A stretch of 28,191 nucleotides of DNA from a virus: positions 1 through 28,191 of the IMG/VR virus record IMGVR_UViG_3300031707_000132; one strand, written 5' to 3'. The notes beneath the pieces are model-generated. The model was not told the DNA's origin. It did not search any database and worked only from the letters and a program-made list of their open reading frames with translations. The stretch's first letter is position 1; each line of letters starts with the position of its first letter. Positions 7,544-14,085 of this stretch are shown here, piece after piece. Both the position numbers and the translations under genes were made by a program.

Positions 7544-8431
7544 ATGGAAGGCGAAGATAAGTTTGTTATTTATGTTATTCAAAATAAAATAAATAATAAA
7601 ATATATGTTGGACAAACAAAAAATCCAAAAATAAGATGGAATAGGCATAAATACGAAGGTATTATAAATAAAAAATATTATTTATATTTATCTATGAATA
7701 AACACGGAATAGATAATTTTATATATACTATAATAGAAGATAATTTATCTTTAGATGATGCTAATTATTGGGAGGTTTTTTATATTGAATTTTTTCAGTC
7801 ACAAAATAAAAAATTTGGATATAATAATACGCCTGGTGGAAAAAATACTTTGATGTCAGTAGAAACGCGAAAAAAATTATCTGAAGCAAATAAAGGAGAA
7901 AATAATCCAAATTATGGCAAGGTAACTTCGGAAGAAACGAAAAAGAAAATTTCTGAAGCTATTACTGGAACAGTACGCCCCGAAGATTTTAAGAAAAAAA
8001 TATCTTTATTTCATAAGGGCAAACAATATAGACTTGGCCACAAAAATTCAGACACGCACAATACGAAAATATCACAATCTCATATTGGAAAAAAACAAAC
8101 TGACGAACATAAAAAGAAAAATTCCGAATCACACAAAGGTAAACCATCACCTAATAAAGGCAAAAAATTAAATTTAACCGCAGAACAACGACAAAAAATA
8201 TCTGATAATTCAAAAAACAGAATTGTTTCAATGGAAACTAGACAAAAACTATCAGCGTTACAGGCGGGAGAGAATCATAGTTGTGCAAAATTGACATGGG
8301 AATTAGTTGGAAAAATAAGACAGGAATATGCTTCTGATAATATATCTCAAAAAGAACTTGGAAAAAAATACGGAGTACATCAGGGCCATATTACAAAAAT
8401 AGTTACTAATAAAGCGTGGAAATATAAGTAA
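7544..8431 (+). CDS. GIY-YIG homing endonuclease with NUMOD3-type repeats and C-terminal HTH, 295 aa
   Basis: Residues about 6-100 form a GIY-YIG nuclease domain: VIYVIQNKINNKIYVGQT holds the paired Tyr motifs. Arg31 and the Glu in YWEVFYIEFFQS (about residue 77) are the expected catalytic residues, and FGYNNTPGG closes the domain. Residues about 105-235 hold repeated short motifs of the type SEANKGENNPNYGK and KKISEAITG, typical of NUMOD3 DNA-binding segments. The last 45 residues (KIRQEYASDNISQKELGKKY and on) are a helix-turn-helix. This is the standard layout of free-standing phage homing endonucleases. It is very AT-rich, uses AGA for Arg, and sits between two genes that share an N-terminal module, so it looks like a later insertion. 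Its cleavage site is probably in a neighbouring gene of endonuclease-free relatives. Confidence 0.9.
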   Translation: MEGEDKFVIYVIQNKINNKIYVGQTKNPKIRWNRHKYEGIINKKYYLYLSMNKHGIDNFIYTIIEDNLSLDDANYWEVFYIEFFQSQNKKFGYNNTPGGKNTLMSVETRKKLSEANKGENNPNYGKVTSEETKKKISEAITGTVRPEDFKKKISLFHKGKQYRLGHKNSDTHNTKISQSHIGKKQTDEHKKKNSESHKGKPSPNKGKKLNLTAEQRQKISDNSKNRIVSMETRQKLSALQAGENHSCAKLTWELVGKIRQEYASDNISQKELGKKYGVHQGHITKIVTNKAWKYK

Positions 8432-8448
8432 TAATACAATATATCAGT

Positions 8449-8652
8449 ATGGCAAAAGAATCTATATCGGACGAAATCGCTGAATCTATGCGCAGAAGTT
8501 TGTTTGTTAATTCGGAAGAGAGTACACACGAATTAAAATTAACAAACGCAATCGAGTGTCTTAATAAGGCTGCGGAAATATTAGATGATATAGGATTAGA
8601 AAATCACGCTGAGGTTGTAACCATTCTACTCGAAAAAATAGCATCAAAATGA
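8449..8652 (+). CDS. Small protein consisting only of the shared helical module, 67 aa
   Basis: The whole product is one copy of the module that starts the 8649 gene and is split in the 6552 gene. It has SISDEIAESMRRSLF at the N-terminus, then AIECLNKAAEILDDIGLENH, then a final helix ending LLEKIASK. It overlaps the next gene by 4 nt (ATGA). No clear Shine-Dalgarno sequence precedes it. It may be a duplicated N-terminal domain of the 8649 product that now stands alone. Function unknown; the order of genes suggests a virion-associated role. Confidence 0.72.
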   Translation: MAKESISDEIAESMRRSLFVNSEESTHELKLTNAIECLNKAAEILDDIGLENHAEVVTILLEKIASK

Positions 8653-10547
8653 AAATATTTAAACAATCAAGTGTATCAGATGAGCTTGTTTCAGAAATGG
8701 AAAAATTTGAAGCCCAAGCATCATTTGAAGAAGATACTTTAATTGAAAGGAAACAGCTAAGAGCGATATCATATTTGAGTGATGCTGCTGGCTATCTTGA
8801 TGCGGCCGGTCGTCATAAAGAAGCGGCAATTATAACTAGTCTTATAGAGAAAGTTGCGACAACAGATGAAGAGGCTAGCAGAAGAAAAGAAATTAGCAAA
8901 AAAATACAAGAGCGACAAGATGCAGAGGCAAAGGCTAAAGCGAAATCTTATACAGAGTTTATGCAGGCTGCGAAAGAGGAAAAATTAAAAGCAGAAGAAG
9001 AGTCTTTGAAAAGTGAACAAATTGCAGTAAATCCTAAAGAGCGTATTGAAAAATTAGTACAATTACTCCCCGGACAGATGACCTCTAAGGAAGAGCCGGG
9101 TATTGTTGAAGGTCCTATGGCTCCTGTTGAGGACCCTTATTATCAATCACTTTCTTTTGAACAGCGCAAAGATCTTAGAGATAGTGAAGTTAGAAAATTA
9201 AAAATATTACAGCGTCAAGTTGCCTTAAGCGAAATGCGTGGAGTTGGACTTGCTGCTGGCCAAACTCCACCAGTTGTACATCAAAAATTAATGGAGAGAT
9301 TAAAGGCGCAAACTGAATTAGTTGAAAGTGGAAAATATGAATCAGTAGGCAAAACACCTGATGATCCTAAGCACTATATAGGTTATGACCCGGCTACTCG
9401 TCAAAAAGGAACGATTTATCCCCCTTCTGCAATAGAGCGTCCAGTCATTCCAGAAACAGCTGAAACCGAAGGAAGATATCAATCAATTAAAGAAAGCCCA
9501 GAAGAAATAGAGCTGAGTAATTCAGAGGCTATTATTTTGCTTAGAAAACATTTCCGTATGGCACTTCCATTACCAGGAGCTACCAACAGATTAATTGAGA
9601 AAAAAGTTAAAGATAACCGCGGAAACGAAATAGTAATTGGTAAAGAAGTAGTTTATGGCGCTTATATTGATGGAAAATTTATTAAAGATGATTTGGCAAA
9701 AAGAAAAGAAGCAAAAACTGAATGGTCTTTAGCTATCAATTATTTGTTGAGCGTTGTGAAAGGAAGGCCAAACGAAAATATTTGGGGTAAACCAGAAGAA
9801 AAAATGATGTTCACAGAGCCAGTAGCGCCAGTACGTGAAAAGCGAACAGGTGATGCTTCTAAAGAAATTAGCGAAAAATCAAAAGAAATTATCGAAAAAA
9901 CATTATATTCAGCAGATCCTGCACTAACTACGGGTGCAATGCCTGCCTGGATAAAACAAGTTTCATCTGCTGATAATCTAGAATATGTATTAACAGAACA
10001 CTTAAAATATGTTAACGAAACTCTTAAAAAACGCGGATTGAGTATGGGTACGTGGTTTGAGCCATCAGATATTGAGGGCGGTCTTGCGGGAACAATAACT
10101 GAAGAACAAGAAATAGACCCGGAAGAATCAGAAATAATTAATAAAATTGACGAAATGATTGAACAGCGTATGTCAGAAGAACAAATAATTGCGGAGCTGC
10201 ACGAATTAACCAGAGATGTACACAAGAAACGTGGAGTAGGTCAGTTTGCAGAAAAACTTTTACCAGGACCGTATAACCCAATTAAATACGACAAATACAA
10301 ACAAATATATGATGAAAGAAAAGAAATCCCACAAAGAGAATTAATTGAACATGCCAAAGAACAGCAAAAAAATAGAGAAAGGCTTGAAAGAATAAAAGAT
10401 ATGGCAGTATTCAGAAAGACTGAACCAACTATGTCAACTAAAAGTCCTGAGCCAATGACTGTAGCAGAGCCTCCTGGTGAATTTGAATATAGACCAAGAA
10501 ATGTTCCCCCGATTGAACACGGAGTAATTAGGCGTCGCAAAACTTAA
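8649..10547 (+). CDS. Hypothetical virion-region protein with shared N-terminal module, 632 aa
   Basis: Residues 1-75 are the shared module: SVSDELVSEMEKFEAQ, then AISYLSDAAGYLDAAGRHK, then ITSLIEKVA. The rest is highly charged and mostly helical, with long Glu/Lys-rich stretches (residues about 75-130 and 480-570) and Pro-rich linkers. A central folded-looking segment includes IVIGKEVVYGAYIDGKF and a Trp-containing stretch. No enzyme motif, signal peptide or membrane segment is visible. It is the last gene before a terminator at about 10563-10598. Length and charge suit a structural or internal virion protein, but the family is not one I recognise. Confidence 0.78.
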   Translation: MKIFKQSSVSDELVSEMEKFEAQASFEEDTLIERKQLRAISYLSDAAGYLDAAGRHKEAAIITSLIEKVATTDEEASRRKEISKKIQERQDAEAKAKAKSYTEFMQAAKEEKLKAEEESLKSEQIAVNPKERIEKLVQLLPGQMTSKEEPGIVEGPMAPVEDPYYQSLSFEQRKDLRDSEVRKLKILQRQVALSEMRGVGLAAGQTPPVVHQKLMERLKAQTELVESGKYESVGKTPDDPKHYIGYDPATRQKGTIYPPSAIERPVIPETAETEGRYQSIKESPEEIELSNSEAIILLRKHFRMALPLPGATNRLIEKKVKDNRGNEIVIGKEVVYGAYIDGKFIKDDLAKRKEAKTEWSLAINYLLSVVKGRPNENIWGKPEEKMMFTEPVAPVREKRTGDASKEISEKSKEIIEKTLYSADPALTTGAMPAWIKQVSSADNLEYVLTEHLKYVNETLKKRGLSMGTWFEPSDIEGGLAGTITEEQEIDPEESEIINKIDEMIEQRMSEEQIIAELHELTRDVHKKRGVGQFAEKLLPGPYNPIKYDKYKQIYDERKEIPQRELIEHAKEQQKNRERLERIKDMAVFRKTEPTMSTKSPEPMTVAEPPGEFEYRPRNVPPIEHGVIRRRKT

Positions 10548-10562
10548 AACTTAATTTTACTT

Positions 10563-10598
10563 AAAGGCCTGGCGGATTTCGGTTCGTCAGGCTTTTTT
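10563..10598 (+). terminator. Rho-independent terminator
   Basis: The inverted repeat GCCTGGCG (10567-10574) and CGTCAGGC (10585-10592), with one G-U pair and a 10-nt loop, is followed by six T's and a further T-rich stretch. Flanking A's extend the stem. It lies 19 nt after the 8649 gene. Confidence 0.88.
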
Positions 10599-10640
10599 AT
10601 TTTTAGCTTAAACCATGTATTTTGTTGATATATATGTAGT

Positions 10641-11585
10641 GTGGAAACAAAAATATGTACTAAATGCCCTGAAAATGGTAAGCAGCCCATTTCAAATTTT
10701 GCCGTAAATAAAAGAGACGGAATTAGCGGTACGTGTAAGAAATGTCTAGCAGATAGGGCGAGAGAAAATTACAAAAAACGTAAAGAAGTCAATAAAAATA
10801 AAAAAATAATAATTACTTCAAAAAAGTGCAATTGCTGTAAAAAAGAATTACAAGCAAGTTTTTTTGGGATTCTTAAAAAATCTAGCGACGGACTAAGATC
10901 AGAATGCAAAGAATGCAGACATAAAATTTTTCAAAAATCTTACGAACCAAAACCAAACATGAAGCAATTTAAAAAATTATTTGATTATTTATTAATAATT
11001 TGTACACATGAAAAATTATGCAAAGCTTGTGGCTTAGTTAAAGGTTTGCAGCATTTTTATTCTTATAGTCCCGCAGATCATAAACATGATTTTTATTGCA
11101 AAAGTTGCTGGTTAAAACACTGCAATTCTACAGAAAATAAACAAAAAAAACAAGAGCGCAGAAACAAAAGACTTAAGGCTGATTCTAATTTTGCAATACA
11201 TGAAACGTTAAGGGCGGCAATTCGGCGCGGTTTAAAAAGAAATGATGCAAATTGGCCAAGGTCGGTAACTGCGTTAATAAAAAACGGCTTATCGTATACT
11301 TTGCCCGAACTAAATAAACATATAAATATGCAGTTTGAATATTGGATGAATTGGAATAATCACGGAATTTATGACCCTAAAACTTGGGATGATAATGATC
11401 CTTCTACTTGGACTTGGCAATTAGATCACATTATTCCGCAATCAGACTTGCCGTATGACTCCGTTGATCATCCTAATTTTAAAAAAATATGGTTACTAGA
11501 AAATCTAAGACCATTAAGCGCAAAACAAAATATTGTCGATGGCGCCAGGAGAGTTAGGCATAATATAAAGGGAAATAATGTTTAG
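10641..11585 (+). CDS. HNH homing endonuclease with three Cys-pair zinc motifs, 314 aa
   Basis: The start is GTG 10641; the codons from there give a Cys-rich N-terminus. Three CxxC...CxxC units (Cys6/9 with 32/35, Cys63/66 with 89/92, Cys127/130 with 153/156) look like zinc-binding DNA-contact modules. The C-terminal 70 residues contain the HNH core: WQLDHIIPQSDLPY, then NLRPLSAKQN. A segment of 30 residues around this core is almost identical to the - strand HNH gene at 19435, so the two are paralogues, but this one has an extra Cys-pair unit and is longer. Its 3' end overlaps the next gene by 8 nt and supplies that gene's Shine-Dalgarno sequence (AAAGGGA). It follows a terminator, so it needs its own promoter; an AT-rich box lies just before the start. 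Confidence 0.87.
   Translation: METKICTKCPENGKQPISNFAVNKRDGISGTCKKCLADRARENYKKRKEVNKNKKIIITSKKCNCCKKELQASFFGILKKSSDGLRSECKECRHKIFQKSYEPKPNMKQFKKLFDYLLIICTHEKLCKACGLVKGLQHFYSYSPADHKHDFYCKSCWLKHCNSTENKQKKQERRNKRLKADSNFAIHETLRAAIRRGLKRNDANWPRSVTALIKNGLSYTLPELNKHINMQFEYWMNWNNHGIYDPKTWDDNDPSTWTWQLDHIIPQSDLPYDSVDHPNFKKIWLLENLRPLSAKQNIVDGARRVRHNIKGNNV
11376..11407 (+). repeat. 32-nt exact inverted copy shared with 19616-19647
   Basis: These 32 bases inside the HNH core are identical to the reverse complement of 19616-19647 in the paralogous HNH gene. Similarity continues for about 50 nt beyond with only scattered third-base changes. It marks recent common origin or gene conversion between the two endonucleases. 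Confidence 0.85.
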
Positions 11586-12267
11586 AATTATACAATCTGG
11601 CAACTCATTACCACTTAGCTATCCAGTAGACCCTAATGCCATTTTCGAACCGGGGCAAATAGGGCAGCTCGGAGTTATAGGCAACAATATTGTATGTGGA
11701 GTTAGCGACGGAACATCTCCACTAGGAATTATTGATGACATTAAAACCTCGGCATTTACTGCTCCCTCTATTGACGAAGAAATAATCGTATCGGCTGTAG
11801 GAGTTGATCATGGTGGGGTTATCGTATCTGCCATGGATGTAAAAGCAGTGCTGGCAAATCCTAACGTTGTACCATCATCTTTTACTACAAGCCCGGTAGA
11901 TGTAGAATTAATTCCTAGAAATGGAGTAATTGTCTTTCCGGCAGGCACTCCTTTAAATTTCGATATGACAGGAAGCGGAATCCCTGATGCTATTAGAACA
12001 GTAGTTTCGTATACTTGGCAGGTACCAGGCATACCCGGTGACGATTCTACACAGGCGAGCGGTAAGGTAACTATTTGGTTTTCAAGGATAGCATTTCAAA
12101 CTTCAATGTTTGAAACAAATCAGCGTTACGCGATTAACTGCAATCTTTTTGTTTCAGAAACTGGACTTTTAACATCTAGGCAGCCGGCAGCAGATCATCC
12201 AGGAGTTGCAATATGTACGGGCGGACCTACTTCGGTTTTCGGTACTTTGGAGGCAATTTGGCTGTAA
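11578..12267 (+). CDS. Beta-rich virion-like protein (candidate head decoration), 229 aa
   Basis: The N-terminus (FRIIQSGNSLPLSYPVDPNA, then PGQIGQLGVIGNNIVCGVS) and C-terminus (CNLFVSETGLLTS, then TLEAIWL) match the 126-aa gene at 13261 along its length. The 227-aa gene upstream of the capsid gene is a more distant relative, with LLQSG near the start and GKxTxW and RLYATAAGVLT later. The extra middle segment, absent from the 13261 product, is also predicted beta-rich and contains GKVTIWFSR. No membrane or enzyme motif is seen. The start has a Shine-Dalgarno sequence (AAAGGGA) lying inside the upstream HNH gene. Small beta-rich proteins beside the capsid gene are often decoration or cement proteins; I infer that role from context and from the relation to the 20187 gene. 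Confidence 0.75.
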   Translation: MFRIIQSGNSLPLSYPVDPNAIFEPGQIGQLGVIGNNIVCGVSDGTSPLGIIDDIKTSAFTAPSIDEEIIVSAVGVDHGGVIVSAMDVKAVLANPNVVPSSFTTSPVDVELIPRNGVIVFPAGTPLNFDMTGSGIPDAIRTVVSYTWQVPGIPGDDSTQASGKVTIWFSRIAFQTSMFETNQRYAINCNLFVSETGLLTSRQPAADHPGVAICTGGPTSVFGTLEAIWL

Positions 12268-12290
12268 TAGTGCATATTTAATATTAACAC

Positions 12291-13250
12291 ATGGAAACAA
12301 AACTACATCACTTATACGTAATAACAAATGTATTGACTAATAAAATTTATATTGGTCAAAGTGCCGAGCCTTACAGAAGATGGTCTACTCATAAAAGATT
12401 GGCAAAAACACCAGAAGAAACTGGACAATATATTCATCGCGCAATGGATAAATATGGGGTTGAAAATTTTATATTTGAAATTATAGCCACCTGTAACACA
12501 CTAAATAATGCTGATGAAACTGAGGCCATTCTTATAGAGCAATATAAAAGCAGGGATAAAGATTTTGGTTATAACTTAAAAGCAGGCGGCAATTCGTCAG
12601 CCCATTCTGAAGAAACAAAAGAAAAGCTTCGCGCAGCAACAATCAAGCAAATCGAAACAAAAGGACATCCGGCCAAGGGTATTAAGTGGACAGAGGAGCA
12701 GAGAAATAATTTAAGCGCCTCATTAAAAGCATTAGACAAGACTAAAATTTACACCGATGAAGTCAAGCAGCGTATGTCAGAGGCTCATTTGGGACATAAG
12801 CAACCTGAGGAACAGATAGAGAAAAGGCGCCAGAGTATTAAAGAGGTCATAGAAAAGCGTCATGAAGAAGCGTTGGCATTAGGAAGTATTAAATGCCACG
12901 CACCAGATTGTGATATTAAGGGGTTTAAAGATATAAACGAGGTAGAGGTTGGATATTTGATTGTAAATGGAGAAAGATATTGTAGCAAGCACGGAAGTAG
13001 ATTAAAGCGCAACGGAACTTTAGAAAAGGCACCTTTATCAATGTATAAAAAAAGAGGCCCAATATCAGAAGAGACAAGAAAAAAGCTTTTGGGCAGAGTT
13101 CCACACAATAGAATTAATTTTTCTGAAGAACAAATATCTGCAATTTTATCAGACGAACGCTCACTTAAAAAAATTGCTAAAAATTTTGGAGTTGACAAGA
13201 GTGTAATTAAAAGAATCAAAGAAGAGGCGGGAAACAAAAAAGCTGCATAA
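12291..13250 (+). CDS. GIY-YIG homing endonuclease with NUMOD3-type motifs, zinc motif and HTH, 319 aa
   Basis: Residues about 5-100 are a GIY-YIG domain: HLYVITNVLTNKIYIGQS, a conserved Arg30, a Glu in ADETEAILIEQYKS and FGYNLKAGG. Then come NUMOD3-like segments (SEETKEKLRAATIKQ, KQRMSEAHLGHK). A Cys/His motif follows around residues 203-245, with CxxxxC and then YCSKHGSRLKRNGT, a zinc-binding pattern I know from other phage endonucleases. A C-terminal helix-turn-helix (SLKKIAKNFGVDKSVIKRI) ends the protein. It sits between two paralogous beta-rich genes. It shares domain order with the 7544 endonuclease but differs enough in sequence, and in carrying the zinc motif, to be a separate arrival. 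Confidence 0.9.
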   Translation: METKLHHLYVITNVLTNKIYIGQSAEPYRRWSTHKRLAKTPEETGQYIHRAMDKYGVENFIFEIIATCNTLNNADETEAILIEQYKSRDKDFGYNLKAGGNSSAHSEETKEKLRAATIKQIETKGHPAKGIKWTEEQRNNLSASLKALDKTKIYTDEVKQRMSEAHLGHKQPEEQIEKRRQSIKEVIEKRHEEALALGSIKCHAPDCDIKGFKDINEVEVGYLIVNGERYCSKHGSRLKRNGTLEKAPLSMYKKRGPISEETRKKLLGRVPHNRINFSEEQISAILSDERSLKKIAKNFGVDKSVIKRIKEEAGNKKAA

Positions 13251-13260
13251 AAGGAAATAG

Positions 13261-13641
13261 GTGTTCAAACTCGTAGAATCATCACACACAGATCCCGTTC
13301 GAATGGCAGTAGCACCTGGAACTAATTTCAAGCCAGGACATATAGCACAAATAAAAGAAATTGAAGGAAATATATTTTGCGAATTAAGTAATGGTTCTTG
13401 TCCATTTGGAATTGTAGGCACCTTAACTGATTTGAATATGATTAGAGTATTTCCGCAAAGAATGGTATTTAGAACTAGTACATATCAATCAGATAAGAAA
13501 TATAAAGAAGGATGCGCTTTATATGTTAGTAAAAATGGCATATTAACATCTGAGGCCCCGTTTACAGATGCGTTATATGTAGCTAGAATGATAACGCCTC
13601 CGGATAATTCTAAAAAATATTTGGAAGCGCTCTGGATTTAA
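13261..13641 (+). CDS. Beta-rich virion-like protein, short paralogue, 126 aa
   Basis: The start is GTG 13261, preceded by AAAAGGAA at a good distance. The product aligns by eye with the 229-aa protein at 11578. Shared features are the MF-[RK]-[IL] start, PGxIxQ, a G-N-I-x-C strand, C-x-LxVSxxGxLTS and a C-terminal LEAxW. About 100 residues of the middle segment are missing, so it is either a minimal version of the fold or a shortened duplicate. It stays open and ends in the same conserved C-terminal motif, so it does not look like a broken gene. A role on the head surface is inferred from its relatives only. Confidence 0.72.
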   Translation: MFKLVESSHTDPVRMAVAPGTNFKPGHIAQIKEIEGNIFCELSNGSCPFGIVGTLTDLNMIRVFPQRMVFRTSTYQSDKKYKEGCALYVSKNGILTSEAPFTDALYVARMITPPDNSKKYLEALWI

Positions 13642-13677
13642 ATGGCGCATAATTAAAGGTCATAATATCAAACAAGG

Positions 13678-13685
13678 CATAAATA
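13678..13685 (+). promoter_or_regulatory. Possible late-type promoter box (CATAAATA)
   Basis: CATAAATA lies 34 nt before ATG 13720 and differs by one base from TATAAATA, the T4 late -10 element. A similar spacing is seen for the exact TATAAATA before the 20187 gene. In sequence this AT-rich such boxes are frequent by chance. Confidence 0.2.
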
Positions 13686-13719
13686 AACATTAAATTAGGT
13701 TTAGCCTTTGGAGATTTCA

Positions 13720-14085
13720 ATGGATGATCAAGATTGGAAAGCGGCCATGAGTTCTGAGATATTTAGAGAATTCGTAGCTGCCGAAATAAAAAAAGAAGCG
13801 CAGGCAGAGACTCGTCAAAAAGAAGATGACATGACAGTTATTCGCCAATACATAGCGGGACAAATTCGCAATGAAGCAGCACAGGTTAAGTCTGCTGAAA
13901 TTGAGGTGGATGCCCGAGCTGACGCTTTTAGTGAATTTGATGAATTTGAAGCAAAGGTAAAAAGCTCTCCCGAAATGCTATTAAAGTTTAAGCAGGCCAA
14001 AAGAGCATTAATTGAGAATCCTGAGTTATTAGATAAGGTCGATCCTAAATTTGTTAAGGGAATTATGATGATGGAGATCGAATGA
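13720..14085 (+). CDS. Hypothetical helical protein, 121 aa
   Basis: I start at ATG 13720, which has GGAG at a 6-nt spacing. The TTG at 13708 in the same frame would overlap that site and is less likely. The product is a charged, mainly helical protein. EIKKEAQAE near residues 22-30 fits the hydrophobic-Lys-x-Ala motif at the position where it also occurs in the capsid and 16806 proteins. The C-terminal half (SPEMLLKFKQAKRALIENPE) is also helical. It overlaps the 907-aa gene by 4 nt (ATGA). Function unknown; an assembly chaperone or minor virion role would fit. Confidence 0.75.
   Translation: MDDQDWKAAMSSEIFREFVAAEIKKEAQAETRQKEDDMTVIRQYIAGQIRNEAAQVKSAEIEVDARADAFSEFDEFEAKVKSSPEMLLKFKQAKRALIENPELLDKVDPKFVKGIMMMEIE

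Noticed and set aside
9740-10540. Two - strand frames of 161 and 99 codons antisense to the 8649 gene
   Set aside because: Ser/Ile-rich translations with no motif, fully inside a convincing + strand gene in a coherent operon.
13708-13719. TTG start for the 121-aa gene
   Set aside because: It overlaps the GGAG that serves ATG 13720, so the later start is more likely.
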